DNA from: Pedosphaera sp. | GTDB taxonomy: Bacteria; Verrucomicrobiota; Verrucomicrobiia; Limisphaerales; UBA9464 | Direction of reading: 5' to 3' | Length of the DNA stretch: 40,662 bases | Assembly (NCBI GenBank): GCA_009695205.1 | Contig: SIBK01000041.1 | Span: forward strand, 1 to 40,662 | Part shown: positions 1 through 8,657 of the stretch, piece by piece | Position numbering within the stretch: the first letter of the stretch is position 1 | Layout: every line of letters begins with the position of its first letter | Notes under the pieces: model-generated | The model's database searches: none | What the model saw: only the letters and a program-made list of their open reading frames with translations | What the model was told of the DNA's origin: nothing | Translations under genes and position numbers: made by a program

Positions 1-121
1 TTGCCCTCCAGCGCTTCACTCAGCACTCCGTAAAACTGCTCCGGTGGCTACGTTCCAGTTTCGCCGACCGACTTGACTGGGACGCCGCCACGCCTCGTCT
101 CAGGGTGTTATACGCCAGACT

Positions 122-678
122 TTGATTTCGAATCTTGGACACCGTTCTTGTCGGATTGTGGGTGCGCTCAGCAACTTGGGTTACGAGGTAGTCATCAGAC
201 CGTTGGCAATGTTCTCGAACACCACGGCCTTCTTCCAGCTCCAGATCGGGAGCGGAAGACTTCTTGGCGAGAATTTATCCGATCACACACCGAGGTCTTG
301 GCTGCTGTGGATTTCTTCACCGCCGAAGTTTGGGCCTCCGCCGGGCTCATCACCTACTACGTACTGGTATTCATCAAAGCGGTGACATTGCCGCCGCGGA
401 GTCCAAATCTGAACGCCCATTGCGAACGCTGGATTCGATCCGTAAAGGACGAGCTCCTGTCAAAAATGATCCTTTTCGGAGAAAGCTCTCTCCGCCACTG
501 CCTTGAGAATTACGTGAATCATTTCCACGCGGAGCGAAATCACCAAGGCAAGGGCAATGTGATCCTGTTTCCAGCGCCCGAGTATCGGATCGGTGAAATG
601 TCAGGGGATCTACAGACTCGCGAGCGCCTCGACGGCCTCTTGAAATTTTATTACCGAGATGCCGCACGAGTATTCTGA
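122..678 (+). pseudogene. Degenerate DDE integrase/transposase, frameshifted and internally deleted
   Basis: This is the remnant of an rve-type (DDE) integrase of the kind common in Verrucomicrobia and Planctomycetes. The N-terminal part (GHRSCRIVGALSNLGYEV, from about 134) reads in frame 2. The continuation (SHQTVGNVLEHHG, from about 199) reads in frame 1, so a frameshift lies near 190-200. The first catalytic Asp region (AAVDFFTAEVW) is present, and so is the third-acid region (PRSPNLNAHCERWIRSVK). However, YYVLVFI runs almost directly into LPPRSPNLN: the roughly 70 residues that normally carry the second catalytic Asp are missing. The C-terminus (ERNHQGKGNVILFP ... GLLKFYYRDAA) is intact to its stop. 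The element cannot be catalytically active. Bases 1-120 show no recognisable coding. It abuts the two-component remnant on the right, which suggests it invaded that gene. Confidence 0.85.
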
Positions 679-690
679 CCATACAAGCAC

Positions 691-890
691 TTGGTTAAGG
701 GCTTCGAGGTGGGAGCGGTCGATTACGTGACCAAACCGTTCAATCTGTCCGAACTGCTCGCCCGGGTCCGGACCCACCTGGAGCTGAAGCACGCCCGTGA
801 CACCATCTTTCGATACGGGCAGGAACTCAGCCAGCTCAACGAAAATAAAAATGAATTCATGGGCGTAGCCGCGCACGATCTTCATCGTCG
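691..890 (+). pseudogene. Response-regulator/histidine-kinase fragment
   Basis: The reading frame from 691 gives KGFEVGAVDYVTKPFNLSEL, the end of a CheY-like receiver domain: the conserved Lys-Pro of the KPF motif and the final helix (ARVRTHLELK). A short linker follows, then NENKNEFMGVAAHDL, the start of a HisKA dimerisation helix with the phospho-acceptor His in the AAHDL motif. Homology ends at about 885, and the frame then runs on without recognisable sequence. The receiver N-terminus with its phospho-acceptor Asp is absent, as is the whole ATPase domain. Only a middle slice of a hybrid sensor or response regulator-kinase survives. The left edge coincides with the end of the integrase remnant (stop at 676-678), so insertion plus deletion is the likely cause. 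It is not expected to be functional. Confidence 0.8.
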
Positions 891-1003
891 AATTTCCGAC
901 CGCGGGTGCTGTGAAACCGTGAGTTACGCCTCCCGGGCGGTTTGTTCGCAACCTCTCCTTGGCATTCTCATCGTCTGCGGGTAACCTCGGGGGGGGTATT
1001 CCA

Positions 1004-4000
1004 ATGAATCGCCGCATTTTTTTTGTTCGCTTGATGCTAGCCGCGCTTCTGTTTATGTCGGCCGGGCCGGCCGAGTCGGCCGAGCTCATTTCGGCAACAG
1101 CCACGTGGCGGTTTTTTCCGGGACACGCCGAGGCATCGTCACCCGATCACACGGCCTGGCGCAGATCGCAATTTGACGACAGGGCGTGGGCCGCCGGACC
1201 GGCGCCGTTCTTTTTCGGCGAGTCTTTCACCGGCACGGAACTCCGGGATATGCCCGGCCACTACTCCAGCGTCTATCTCCGGCATACCTTCACGGTGGAA
1301 GATCCCCCTTCCATTGGAGAATTGACCCTGCACGTGCTCAGCGACGACGGATTTGTAGCGTGGATTAACGGGAAAGAGATCGCCCGCTACAACGTACCCG
1401 ACGGCGAATTGTCCGCCACCGCTCTCTCCGGTCCGGCGCTGCCCGAACCCCTCGCCTACGAAGACCTCACGCTGCCGGAGCCATGGAAATTGCTGGTTCC
1501 GGGGAAAAATGTTCTCGCCATTCACGCCTTCAATGCGTCGCTCAACAGTCCGGATTTCATCCTCGTCGCGTCGGGCGAGATCGTGCGGGACACACAGGCG
1601 CCCGTCGTGATCGAGCAGGTGCCGCCGGCGGGCAGCACGGTGGATGAATTGACCCACGTGGAGGTCATTTTCAGTGAACCCGTGGTGGGCGTGGATGCCA
1701 ACGATCTCTTGATCAACGGAACGCCCGCAGAATCCGTCCGGCAGCCAACCCCCACCCACTTCGTTTTCTCCTTTTCGCAGCCAGCGACGGGTGCGGTGAA
1801 ATTTGCCTGGGCAGACGGGAATGGCATCACAGACGTCCTGGGAGCGCCCCACCCGCTCACCGTCAGCGACTGGACGGTGAAGCTTGATCCGGCGGGTGCG
1901 CGTCGGAATTTAGTGATTTCGGAATTTATGGCGGACAACGACAAGACCCTGTTTGACACGGACTGTGACAATCCAGATTGGATTGAAATCTTCAATTCTG
2001 GCACGGCCGACGTCAATCTGCAGGGCTGGTCCTTGACGGATGATCCCGCCAATACCGGCAAATGGCGGTTCCCTGACTACACCCTGGCCGGCGGCAGCTA
2101 CTTGGTGGTCTTCGCCTCCGCAAAAAACAAAACGACTCTTCCCACGATCTTCGGGGCTTTGTGCCGCAGTCGCACCAATAAAATCGCGAGTTTTCACACC
2201 AATTTTAAGTTGAGCAACAACGGCGGCTATCTGGCTCTGGCAGCGCCCGATGGCGAAGTAATCTCGGAGTTTAGCCCGGCCTATCCGGCCCAGCGTCGGG
2301 ACGTGAGCTATGGGAAAGTCCCGGGGAGCGACAAACTGGCGTACTTCACCCTTTCAACTCCGCAGGGTCTCAACTCCGCCAGTGGCGCTGGGTTCACGCC
2401 TGCCGTCCGGTATTCGCACCCCACCGGGACGGCGCTGCAACCGTTTCAGTTGACCCTTGACTGTCCGGCGATCGACGCGGTGATTCGCTATACGAGGGAC
2501 GGTAGTTTCCCGGCGGAATCCAATGCCAACCTCCTGAGCTATACCGGGCCGATAACGATCTCGAATGTCGTCCAAATTCGGACCCGCGCTTTTGCTCCGG
2601 GCCTGCTGCCGAGCGCCCCGAAGAGTGAGACCTACCTGATGCTAACCAACGCCCCGGTAAACTACGCGACGTTGACCTCCTCACTGCCCATCGTGGTATT
2701 GTCAACGCTGAAGACGGCCACCATTTCAAGCAGCAAGAACACAACCGTCCACATTTCGTTCTATGAGCCGGTACGGGGACTTTCCTCACTGCGGAATCCG
2801 CCCACGTTGACGACACGCGGCGCCATCAAAATCCGCGGTTCGAGTACGGAAGGACAGCCACAATCCAACTTCGCCGTGGACTTCTGGGATGAATTCGACC
2901 AAGACCACGACTTGGAACCCTTTGGCATGCCAGCGGATTCCGAGTTTGTCCTCTATGCGCCAAATGTTTACGATCCGCCGCTCATCCATAATTCATTTAC
3001 GATGGAGGTTAGCCGGCAGATGAATTTTTATGCTCCGCGAACTCGGTTTGTAGAGGTTTATCTGAACAAAGGCGGCGTAATCGCCTCCAACCAGTGGCAA
3101 GGTGTCTATATCTGGATGGAGAAACCGGGGCTGTCCAAAGGCCGGGTGGATGCGCCCAAGGCCCAGCCCGAAGATGTGCTGCCGCCGGATGTCACAGGGA
3201 GTTATATGTTCAAGACCGATCGACTGGATCCGGGCGACGTCGGGTTTTCCGCAGGTGGCAATGCGGCCGCCTATGTGGAGCCCAAGGAACGCGAGATGAA
3301 GTCAGCCCAACGGGCACCCCAAATTGCGTATCTCAGCAAATATTTCAAAGACATGGACAACGCCCTGAAGTCGACCAATCCCAATTTCCGGGATCCGATT
3401 TTGGGTTACAAGAACTATCTCAATCTCACCAATTGGATGGATTTCCATATCTTGGAGACGTTAAGTGGCCAGGCGGATGCCATCCGTCTTAGCACCTATT
3501 TTTACAAGCGACGCAACGGCAAGATTGAGTACGGCCCGCGGTGGGACTACGACCGGGCCTGGGAAAGCAAGGGTGACGATCGAGATAACAATCCGCGGAT
3601 CTGGGACACGGGCGGCGGTTTGTTTGGCCCACCTTGGTGGTCCCAGTTGCTGAAAGACACGGATGCGTGGCAGGTCTGGATCGACCGCTGGCAGGAATTC
3701 CGCAAAGGACCGCTCTCATTGGGCAACATGTATTCGGTGATCGATCGAATGACGAACGAGCTCCGATGGAGCCAACCCCGCGAGGCTAAGCGCTGGCCTG
3801 ATACACTCCCGCGGGGAGGGTATCCGAATGAAATCCGCATTATGAAGACGTGGATTTCGAACCGGGTGGCGTATTTCGATGGGCAAATGGCCCAACCACC
3901 GCTGCTCAGTTCACTGGGTGCCGTAGTGACGCCAGGATTCCAGCTTCAGATGTTCCCGCCGGCGAGTGTTTCAAGTCCTGCGAATGTCACCATTTATTAT

Positions 4001-6097
4001 ACGTTGGATGGGACCGACCCTCGGCCGTCCACTGGAACGGGCATCATTACGGGATTCAAGTACGAGGGCCCGATCACAATCAACGCCAATTCACGAGTTG
4101 TCGCGCGAGTGCGAGACACGGGGCGGAATCAGCGGCAGGGTCAGCCACCCACACTGCCTCGCTTACCCTCCTCCACCCCGTGGTCGTCTGGCGTGGTGGC
4201 TACGTTTGTGGTGACGCCGCCGCCGCTGGTTCTGACCGAAATCATGTTTCATCCGGACACCCCGACGGGATCCCTGATCGACCCCGCGGAATATGAGTAT
4301 CTGGAGTTAAAGAACGTTTCCGACCACGCGCTGGATCTCAGGGGATATCACTTCACCGATGGTATTGAGTTTCGCTTCACAGCGGCCAGCGCGGTCCAAC
4401 TTCTCGCTCCGGGTGCACGGGTGCTCGTGGTGCGGAATCACGCGGCGTTTCTGAGCCGCTATCCGGGGGTGGGCAATGTTGCGGGCGAATTCACCGGCAG
4501 CCTGGCGGACGACGGCGAACGCCTCGCTCTCGCCGGGCCGGTGGAGGAACCAATTTTTGAGATTACTTACGGTGACCAATGGCAGCGGTTGGCGGATGGG
4601 CTGGGGTTCTCTCTGGTGCTCCGTGATGAAACCACGCCGCCTGCCGCAATCCAGGACAAGTCTTTGTGGCGTTTAAGCGCGTCTCACGGCGGTTCACCGG
4701 GGGTACCCGATCCCCTTCCCCTTTCCATTCCGCAAGTATTGGTCAACGAAGTTCAACCGCAGGCGCTGAGCCTCGGCGGTGATTCCCGGGTGGAATTGCT
4801 AAATATCGAGAAGTCGCCCGTTGATATTTCCGGCTGGTGGCTGTCAGACAATTTCAAAGAGCCTCGCAAAGCGCGACTGCCAGCTAAGACCCGCCTGGCA
4901 GCCGGCGGATTCCTCGTTCTACGTGAAACCGTTTTTAATCTTCCGAATGGCGCTGGATTTAGCATCAATTCGCGCGGGGACGCCGTGTGGCTGTTCTCGG
5001 CGGATGCCGAGGGCAATCTTACCGGCTGGGCTCACGGATTCGAGTTTGGCGCGTTGCAGGCTGAACAAAGTTTCGGCCGCTATGTCAACGGCGCGGAAGT
5101 TGAACAATTCCCCGTCCAAAAGTCGGCCAGCCTCGGTGCGCCCAACCCCGGTCCGCAGAGGGCTGTGGTGGCTATCGCTGAGATCATGTATCATCCGCCG
5201 GACGCTGGTTCCTCGGCCAATATGGATGATGAATTCATAGAACTGCAGAGCTCATCCGATGCCGCCATTCCACTCTACGATCCCTTGCGTCCAGCCAATG
5301 CCTGGCGGGTCCGGGGTGGGGCTGACTTTGACTTTCCACCCAACACTTTTCTGCCAACACACGGGCGTATTGTGCTGGTTGGTTTCGATCCCAGCCTCAA
5401 CCCCCTACGGCTCGAATCATTGCGACGGCGAGCGGGATGGAATCCGGCGGTTCCTGTGACTGGCCCGTGGCAGGGTCATCTAAGCAATGATAAAGGCACT
5501 ATACGGCTGGAACGGCCCGGCATCCCTATAGTGGACCTCGATGGCGCGGGCGCCGTCGTGCCGTACTATACCGTGGATCAGGTCCGGTATGAGACGCGGG
5601 CGCCTTGGCCGACCGAGGCAGCAGGCACCGGTGCGTCGCTCCTGCGGCGGAACATCGCCGAATACGGCGACGAACCGGCGAATTGGCTGGCAGCGGCCCG
5701 ACTGCCGACTGGGATCGATATGGATGACGACAGCCTCCCCGACCTCTGGGAATCCGCGTTCCAACTCAGTACCCTATCCGGCACCGGGGACAACGGACCG
5801 GAAGGAGACGACGACAGAGACGGCTTCACCAACCGGCACGAGTATCTGAACGGAACGGATCCCAGCGATCCGACCAGCGGGTTGCGTGTGAGTATCAGTT
5901 TCGGCCCGGGCGAATACGTAAACCTGTTCCTCGCCGCAACGGCAGGTCGACAATTCCGAGTCGAATCACGCGCATCGCTGCAGTCCGGAGACTGGGCGTC
6001 CCTTAAGGTTGTCACTGCGGATTCTAACGGGAGTGCGTTCTTGGGCTCCTTCCCGGCGCCGGTGGATGCGACCTATTTCCGGGTGGTGGTGCCATGA
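1004..6097 (+). CDS. Giant secreted CotH-kinase / lamin-tail-domain protein
   Basis: Predicted exported protein of 1697 residues. The ATG at 1004 is preferred over an upstream in-frame ATG (959) because it opens directly onto a signal peptide (MNRRIFFVRLMLAALLF ... AESAE) and follows a G-rich stretch. Approximate modules: 40-195 galactose-binding-like beta region (LSDDGFVAWINGKEIA); 200-288 Big_5-like region; 301-442 lamin-tail domain 1 (LVISEFMADN ... DWIEIFNSG); 465-546 chitobiase-C-like repeat; 560-960 CotH domain with the GPRWDYDRAW motif near 843; 971-1071 second chitobiase-like repeat (IYYTLDGTDPRPS); then three lamin-tail-like domains (about 1075-1186, 1243-1376, 1386-1566); 1571-1625 Asp-rich calcium-binding TSP3-like segment (DMDDDSLPDLWE). 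CotH is an atypical protein kinase family known from spore coats. Here it is more likely to act on, or simply be part of, an extracellular or surface structure. Its substrate is unknown. It converges on the next gene with 5 bp between them. Confidence 0.9.
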   Translation: MNRRIFFVRLMLAALLFMSAGPAESAELISATATWRFFPGHAEASSPDHTAWRRSQFDDRAWAAGPAPFFFGESFTGTELRDMPGHYSSVYLRHTFTVEDPPSIGELTLHVLSDDGFVAWINGKEIARYNVPDGELSATALSGPALPEPLAYEDLTLPEPWKLLVPGKNVLAIHAFNASLNSPDFILVASGEIVRDTQAPVVIEQVPPAGSTVDELTHVEVIFSEPVVGVDANDLLINGTPAESVRQPTPTHFVFSFSQPATGAVKFAWADGNGITDVLGAPHPLTVSDWTVKLDPAGARRNLVISEFMADNDKTLFDTDCDNPDWIEIFNSGTADVNLQGWSLTDDPANTGKWRFPDYTLAGGSYLVVFASAKNKTTLPTIFGALCRSRTNKIASFHTNFKLSNNGGYLALAAPDGEVISEFSPAYPAQRRDVSYGKVPGSDKLAYFTLSTPQGLNSASGAGFTPAVRYSHPTGTALQPFQLTLDCPAIDAVIRYTRDGSFPAESNANLLSYTGPITISNVVQIRTRAFAPGLLPSAPKSETYLMLTNAPVNYATLTSSLPIVVLSTLKTATISSSKNTTVHISFYEPVRGLSSLRNPPTLTTRGAIKIRGSSTEGQPQSNFAVDFWDEFDQDHDLEPFGMPADSEFVLYAPNVYDPPLIHNSFTMEVSRQMNFYAPRTRFVEVYLNKGGVIASNQWQGVYIWMEKPGLSKGRVDAPKAQPEDVLPPDVTGSYMFKTDRLDPGDVGFSAGGNAAAYVEPKEREMKSAQRAPQIAYLSKYFKDMDNALKSTNPNFRDPILGYKNYLNLTNWMDFHILETLSGQADAIRLSTYFYKRRNGKIEYGPRWDYDRAWESKGDDRDNNPRIWDTGGGLFGPPWWSQLLKDTDAWQVWIDRWQEFRKGPLSLGNMYSVIDRMTNELRWSQPREAKRWPDTLPRGGYPNEIRIMKTWISNRVAYFDGQMAQPPLLSSLGAVVTPGFQLQMFPPASVSSPANVTIYYTLDGTDPRPSTGTGIITGFKYEGPITINANSRVVARVRDTGRNQRQGQPPTLPRLPSSTPWSSGVVATFVVTPPPLVLTEIMFHPDTPTGSLIDPAEYEYLELKNVSDHALDLRGYHFTDGIEFRFTAASAVQLLAPGARVLVVRNHAAFLSRYPGVGNVAGEFTGSLADDGERLALAGPVEEPIFEITYGDQWQRLADGLGFSLVLRDETTPPAAIQDKSLWRLSASHGGSPGVPDPLPLSIPQVLVNEVQPQALSLGGDSRVELLNIEKSPVDISGWWLSDNFKEPRKARLPAKTRLAAGGFLVLRETVFNLPNGAGFSINSRGDAVWLFSADAEGNLTGWAHGFEFGALQAEQSFGRYVNGAEVEQFPVQKSASLGAPNPGPQRAVVAIAEIMYHPPDAGSSANMDDEFIELQSSSDAAIPLYDPLRPANAWRVRGGADFDFPPNTFLPTHGRIVLVGFDPSLNPLRLESLRRRAGWNPAVPVTGPWQGHLSNDKGTIRLERPGIPIVDLDGAGAVVPYYTVDQVRYETRAPWPTEAAGTGASLLRRNIAEYGDEPANWLAAARLPTGIDMDDDSLPDLWESAFQLSTLSGTGDNGPEGDDDRDGFTNRHEYLNGTDPSDPTSGLRVSISFGPGEYVNLFLAATAGRQFRVESRASLQSGDWASLKVVTADSNGSAFLGSFPAPVDATYFRVVVP

Positions 6098-6102
6098 ACA
6101 AA

Positions 6103-8013
6103 TTACCGGGCTGACAGCACCTGCACCGTGAGCGACGAGGCCGTGTTTCCTCCGCGAAAAACGCGGTGCGTGGCTTTCTTAAAATCCGCCACTGTGGCGG
6201 TCGGGATGTTCACGAAGGTTTGCGGGTTGCGATCCACGAGCGGGAACCACGAACTTTGCACGTGGACCATGACACGATGGCCGCGACGGAAGGTGTGGAA
6301 AATGTCTGGGATGGCGAACTCGATCTTCGCCACTTCACCAGGCTTGAACGGTTCGGGTTTCTCAAAGCTGTTGCGGAATTTCCCTCGGAACACGTCACCG
6401 CGCACGAGCTGTTGGTAGCCGCCCATCGCCACGTATGCAGGATTCGGCTTCGGATCGGGGAAGTCACCGGCATAGACGTCCACCAACTTCACGACCCAAT
6501 CCGCATCGGTCCCGGTGGTGGAGACGTGCAACGTCGCCTGAAGCGGACCGGCGAAGGTTAAATCTTCCTCCAAGGGTTCCGTCTCGTACACCAGCACGTC
6601 CGGACGCGATGCGGCGAAGCGTTGATCGTGCACAGGAAACCCCCTCGGGTAACCGGTGGTATGTTCCAACGTGAACGGCACGGGCTTGGCAGGGTCGCTC
6701 ACGTACTCGTCGAAGGCATCCTGCCCATCGGCGGATGCATCAAAGCCAAGCGCACCTCCCGCGCGAAAGTAGAGCGTGCGCGCCGTTGTATTCTTCGGCG
6801 GCCATGCGTCGAAACGCCGCCACTGGTGCGTGCCCGTCTCGAAGACGTGCGCTTCGGTCGGGGTGTAGTTGGTGTCGCCCTTAAGGAAGTGCCTGAAGAA
6901 TGGCAGCTCAATCTTTTCCCGATAGAACTCCGAGGTCTTCGCGTGGAAGTTGATGTCGCCAAGTTTCTCCCCCTCGCCGCGACCCCATCCGCCGTGAGCC
7001 CACGGTCCCATGACAAGCACGTTGGTGATGCCCGGGTTCATCCGCTCGGTCCAACGATAGGTCTCCAACGGACCGAACAAATCTTCTGCGTCGTACCAGC
7101 CGCCGACCGTCATCACGGCGCAACGGACGTTCTTGAGATGCGGACGGATATTGCGGGCCTGCCAGTAGGCGTCGTAGGTCGGGTGCGCAAGAAATTCGTT
7201 CCATTCCGGTGAACGGCCTTTCAGCAACAGCGTGTCCGAGTTTACCAGCGGCCCCATGCGCAGAAAGAAATTGTAACCGTCGGGCGTCTTGAAGTTGAAA
7301 GGTTTCAGGTCTTCGTGCAGCGGATCTTCAGCGCGCTGGGCGAAGGAGTGAAAGAACCCGAAGTTCTGGGAGAGAAAGAACGCGCCATTGTGATGGATGT
7401 CATCGCCCATGAACCAATCGGCGATCGGCGCCTGCGGGGACGCGGCCTTGAGCGCCGGATGCGAATCAATCATCCCCATCGACGTGTAGAACCCGGGATA
7501 GGAAATGCCGAACATGCCGACTTTGCCGTTGTTGTTCGGGACGTTCTTCACCAGCCATTCAATGGTGTCATAAGCGTCCGTGGTTTCATCGGTATCCTTC
7601 GGTCCCTTGTTCGGATTGAACGGGCGCACGTGCACGTAGCCGCCCTCCGATCCATAGCGCCCGCGCACATCCTGCGTCACGAGATTAAAACTATCTTTCG
7701 CCAGCATTCGGAACGAACCGACAGGATCGTTGTAATTCTCGGCGCCGTAGGGCTTGAGAGCATACGGCGTGCGCGTGAGCAGGATGGGCCACGGCTGCGA
7801 GTCGTCCTTGGGCACATAGACGCGCGTGAAAAGTCGAAGGCCATCGCGCATCGGGATGCGGTGCTCGTACTTCGTGTAATGCTCGGCGAACCAGACGGCA
7901 TTGGTGTCGGCGGACGCTTCCGCCGCTGGAGCGAAACGCGGGGCGAGTGTAAGTAAGAGCGTGAGGAAGAGAAATGCAATCCGCGAGCCGATCATGCGCA
8001 CCATCGTTCTCAA
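6103..8013 (-). CDS. CocE/NonD family exported hydrolase (X-Pro dipeptidyl-peptidase type)
   Basis: Serine hydrolase of 636 residues, with a signal peptide ending near APAAEA (about residue 33). It has an alpha/beta-hydrolase domain followed by the beta-rich C-terminal domain of the CocE/X-Pro dipeptidyl-peptidase group. The nucleophile is Ser171 in GISYPGFY. The likely Asp is Asp308 (GGWYDAEDLFG) and the His is His340 (MGPWAHGGWG). The oxyanion-region Tyr is seen in RTPYALKPYG. The C-terminal jelly-roll contains LHVSTTGTDADWVVKLVDV and ends normally, so the protein looks intact. Family members cleave Xaa-Pro peptides, cocaine-like esters, glutaryl-7-ACA or other acyl bonds; the substrate cannot be read from sequence. 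Other Met codons at residues 4 and 7 are possible starts. It faces the CotH gene tail to tail and is transcribed alone. Confidence 0.92.
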   Translation of the reverse strand: MRTMVRMIGSRIAFLFLTLLLTLAPRFAPAAEASADTNAVWFAEHYTKYEHRIPMRDGLRLFTRVYVPKDDSQPWPILLTRTPYALKPYGAENYNDPVGSFRMLAKDSFNLVTQDVRGRYGSEGGYVHVRPFNPNKGPKDTDETTDAYDTIEWLVKNVPNNNGKVGMFGISYPGFYTSMGMIDSHPALKAASPQAPIADWFMGDDIHHNGAFFLSQNFGFFHSFAQRAEDPLHEDLKPFNFKTPDGYNFFLRMGPLVNSDTLLLKGRSPEWNEFLAHPTYDAYWQARNIRPHLKNVRCAVMTVGGWYDAEDLFGPLETYRWTERMNPGITNVLVMGPWAHGGWGRGEGEKLGDINFHAKTSEFYREKIELPFFRHFLKGDTNYTPTEAHVFETGTHQWRRFDAWPPKNTTARTLYFRAGGALGFDASADGQDAFDEYVSDPAKPVPFTLEHTTGYPRGFPVHDQRFAASRPDVLVYETEPLEEDLTFAGPLQATLHVSTTGTDADWVVKLVDVYAGDFPDPKPNPAYVAMGGYQQLVRGDVFRGKFRNSFEKPEPFKPGEVAKIEFAIPDIFHTFRRGHRVMVHVQSSWFPLVDRNPQTFVNIPTATVADFKKATHRVFRGGNTASSLTVQVLSAR

Positions 8014-8111
8014 TATCCATCGATCGCGCCAGCAGGTTCTTCCGACGGCAAACGATCAATCCAAGCCGGGGCCTCGTTCTCGTCCCCTCGCCGAATCCGA
8101 CCCGCGGGGGG

Positions 8112-8618
8112 TCACGGATTGGGCGCTCTGGGGCGGGGACTCTTCAAAAATCTCTTGAACGCGGCCAGGGTCTCGGGGCTGACGTGATGTTCGATCCCCT
8201 CGGCGTCGATTTCAGCGACCCTTTCTGAAATCCCCAGAGAGCGCAAGAAAGCCACCACGATCTCGTGCCGTTGCTTACATTGGGCGGCAAGTTTCTGTCC
8301 CTGCTCGGTGAGAAAAATAGCACGATACGGCTGGGAAGTGACAAATCCAGCCTGCTGAAGTCGGGCCACAGTGCGATTGACCGTGACGTGGGTAACGCCG
8401 AGGCGGCGGGCCAGATCCACCACACGCGCCTCCCGTTGCGAGGCTCCCAAGTCGGCAATCGCCTCCACATAGTCTTCCGCCAGCTCATTGGCATGCTCCT
8501 GGCGCGTCTGCTTCAGGCTGGCGGCCTGGAGATCCGACGGGCGAACGCCGGGTGGTTCGGTGGTCCGCTCACTCGCTCTCGTTTTCTTGATGGATCGCAC
8601 TGCCCCTTGATAATTCAT
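8112..8618 (-). CDS. mntR: MntR-type manganese-responsive transcriptional regulator (DtxR family)
   Basis: DtxR/MntR family repressor, about 168 residues from the ATG at 8618; an in-frame TTG at 8636 would add six. The N-terminal winged helix reads ELAEDYVEAIADL, then RVVDLARRLGVTHVTVNRTV, then LQQAGFVTSQPYRAIFLTEQG. The dimerisation/metal-binding helices follow (QRHEIVVAFLRSLGI ... AEIDAEGIEHHVSPETL). The E-x-x-H and EGIEHHVS residues are those that bind Mn(II) in MntR. There is no SH3-like third domain, as expected for MntR rather than DtxR/IdeR. The protein is shaped like the enterobacterial MntR, including an unconserved N-terminal extension of about 30 residues. It is divergent from the barrel/ABC importer genes with only 21-39 bp between start codons. 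An inverted repeat lies in that gap, consistent with control of the importer and itself. Confidence 0.85.
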   Translation of the reverse strand: MNYQGAVRSIKKTRASERTTEPPGVRPSDLQAASLKQTRQEHANELAEDYVEAIADLGASQREARVVDLARRLGVTHVTVNRTVARLQQAGFVTSQPYRAIFLTEQGQKLAAQCKQRHEIVVAFLRSLGISERVAEIDAEGIEHHVSPETLAAFKRFLKSPRPRAPNP

Positions 8619-8639
8619 TGACGGGCCGGTTGGCAATGA

Positions 8640-8655
8640 TGTAGTGTTGGCTACA
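8640..8655. promoter_or_regulatory. Candidate MntR operator (inverted repeat)
   Basis: TGTAG-N6-CTACA is a 16-bp interrupted palindrome in the divergent gap between mntR and the barrel gene. Its core TAGTGTTGGCTA has the same 12-base TAG...GCTA spacing as the MntR box I recall from enteric bacteria (core TAGCAAAGGCTA). A dimer bound here would cover the start region of both genes. Assignment rests on position and symmetry only. No second copy was noticed upstream of the substrate-binding protein at 9675. Confidence 0.5.
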
Positions 8656-8657
8656 AG

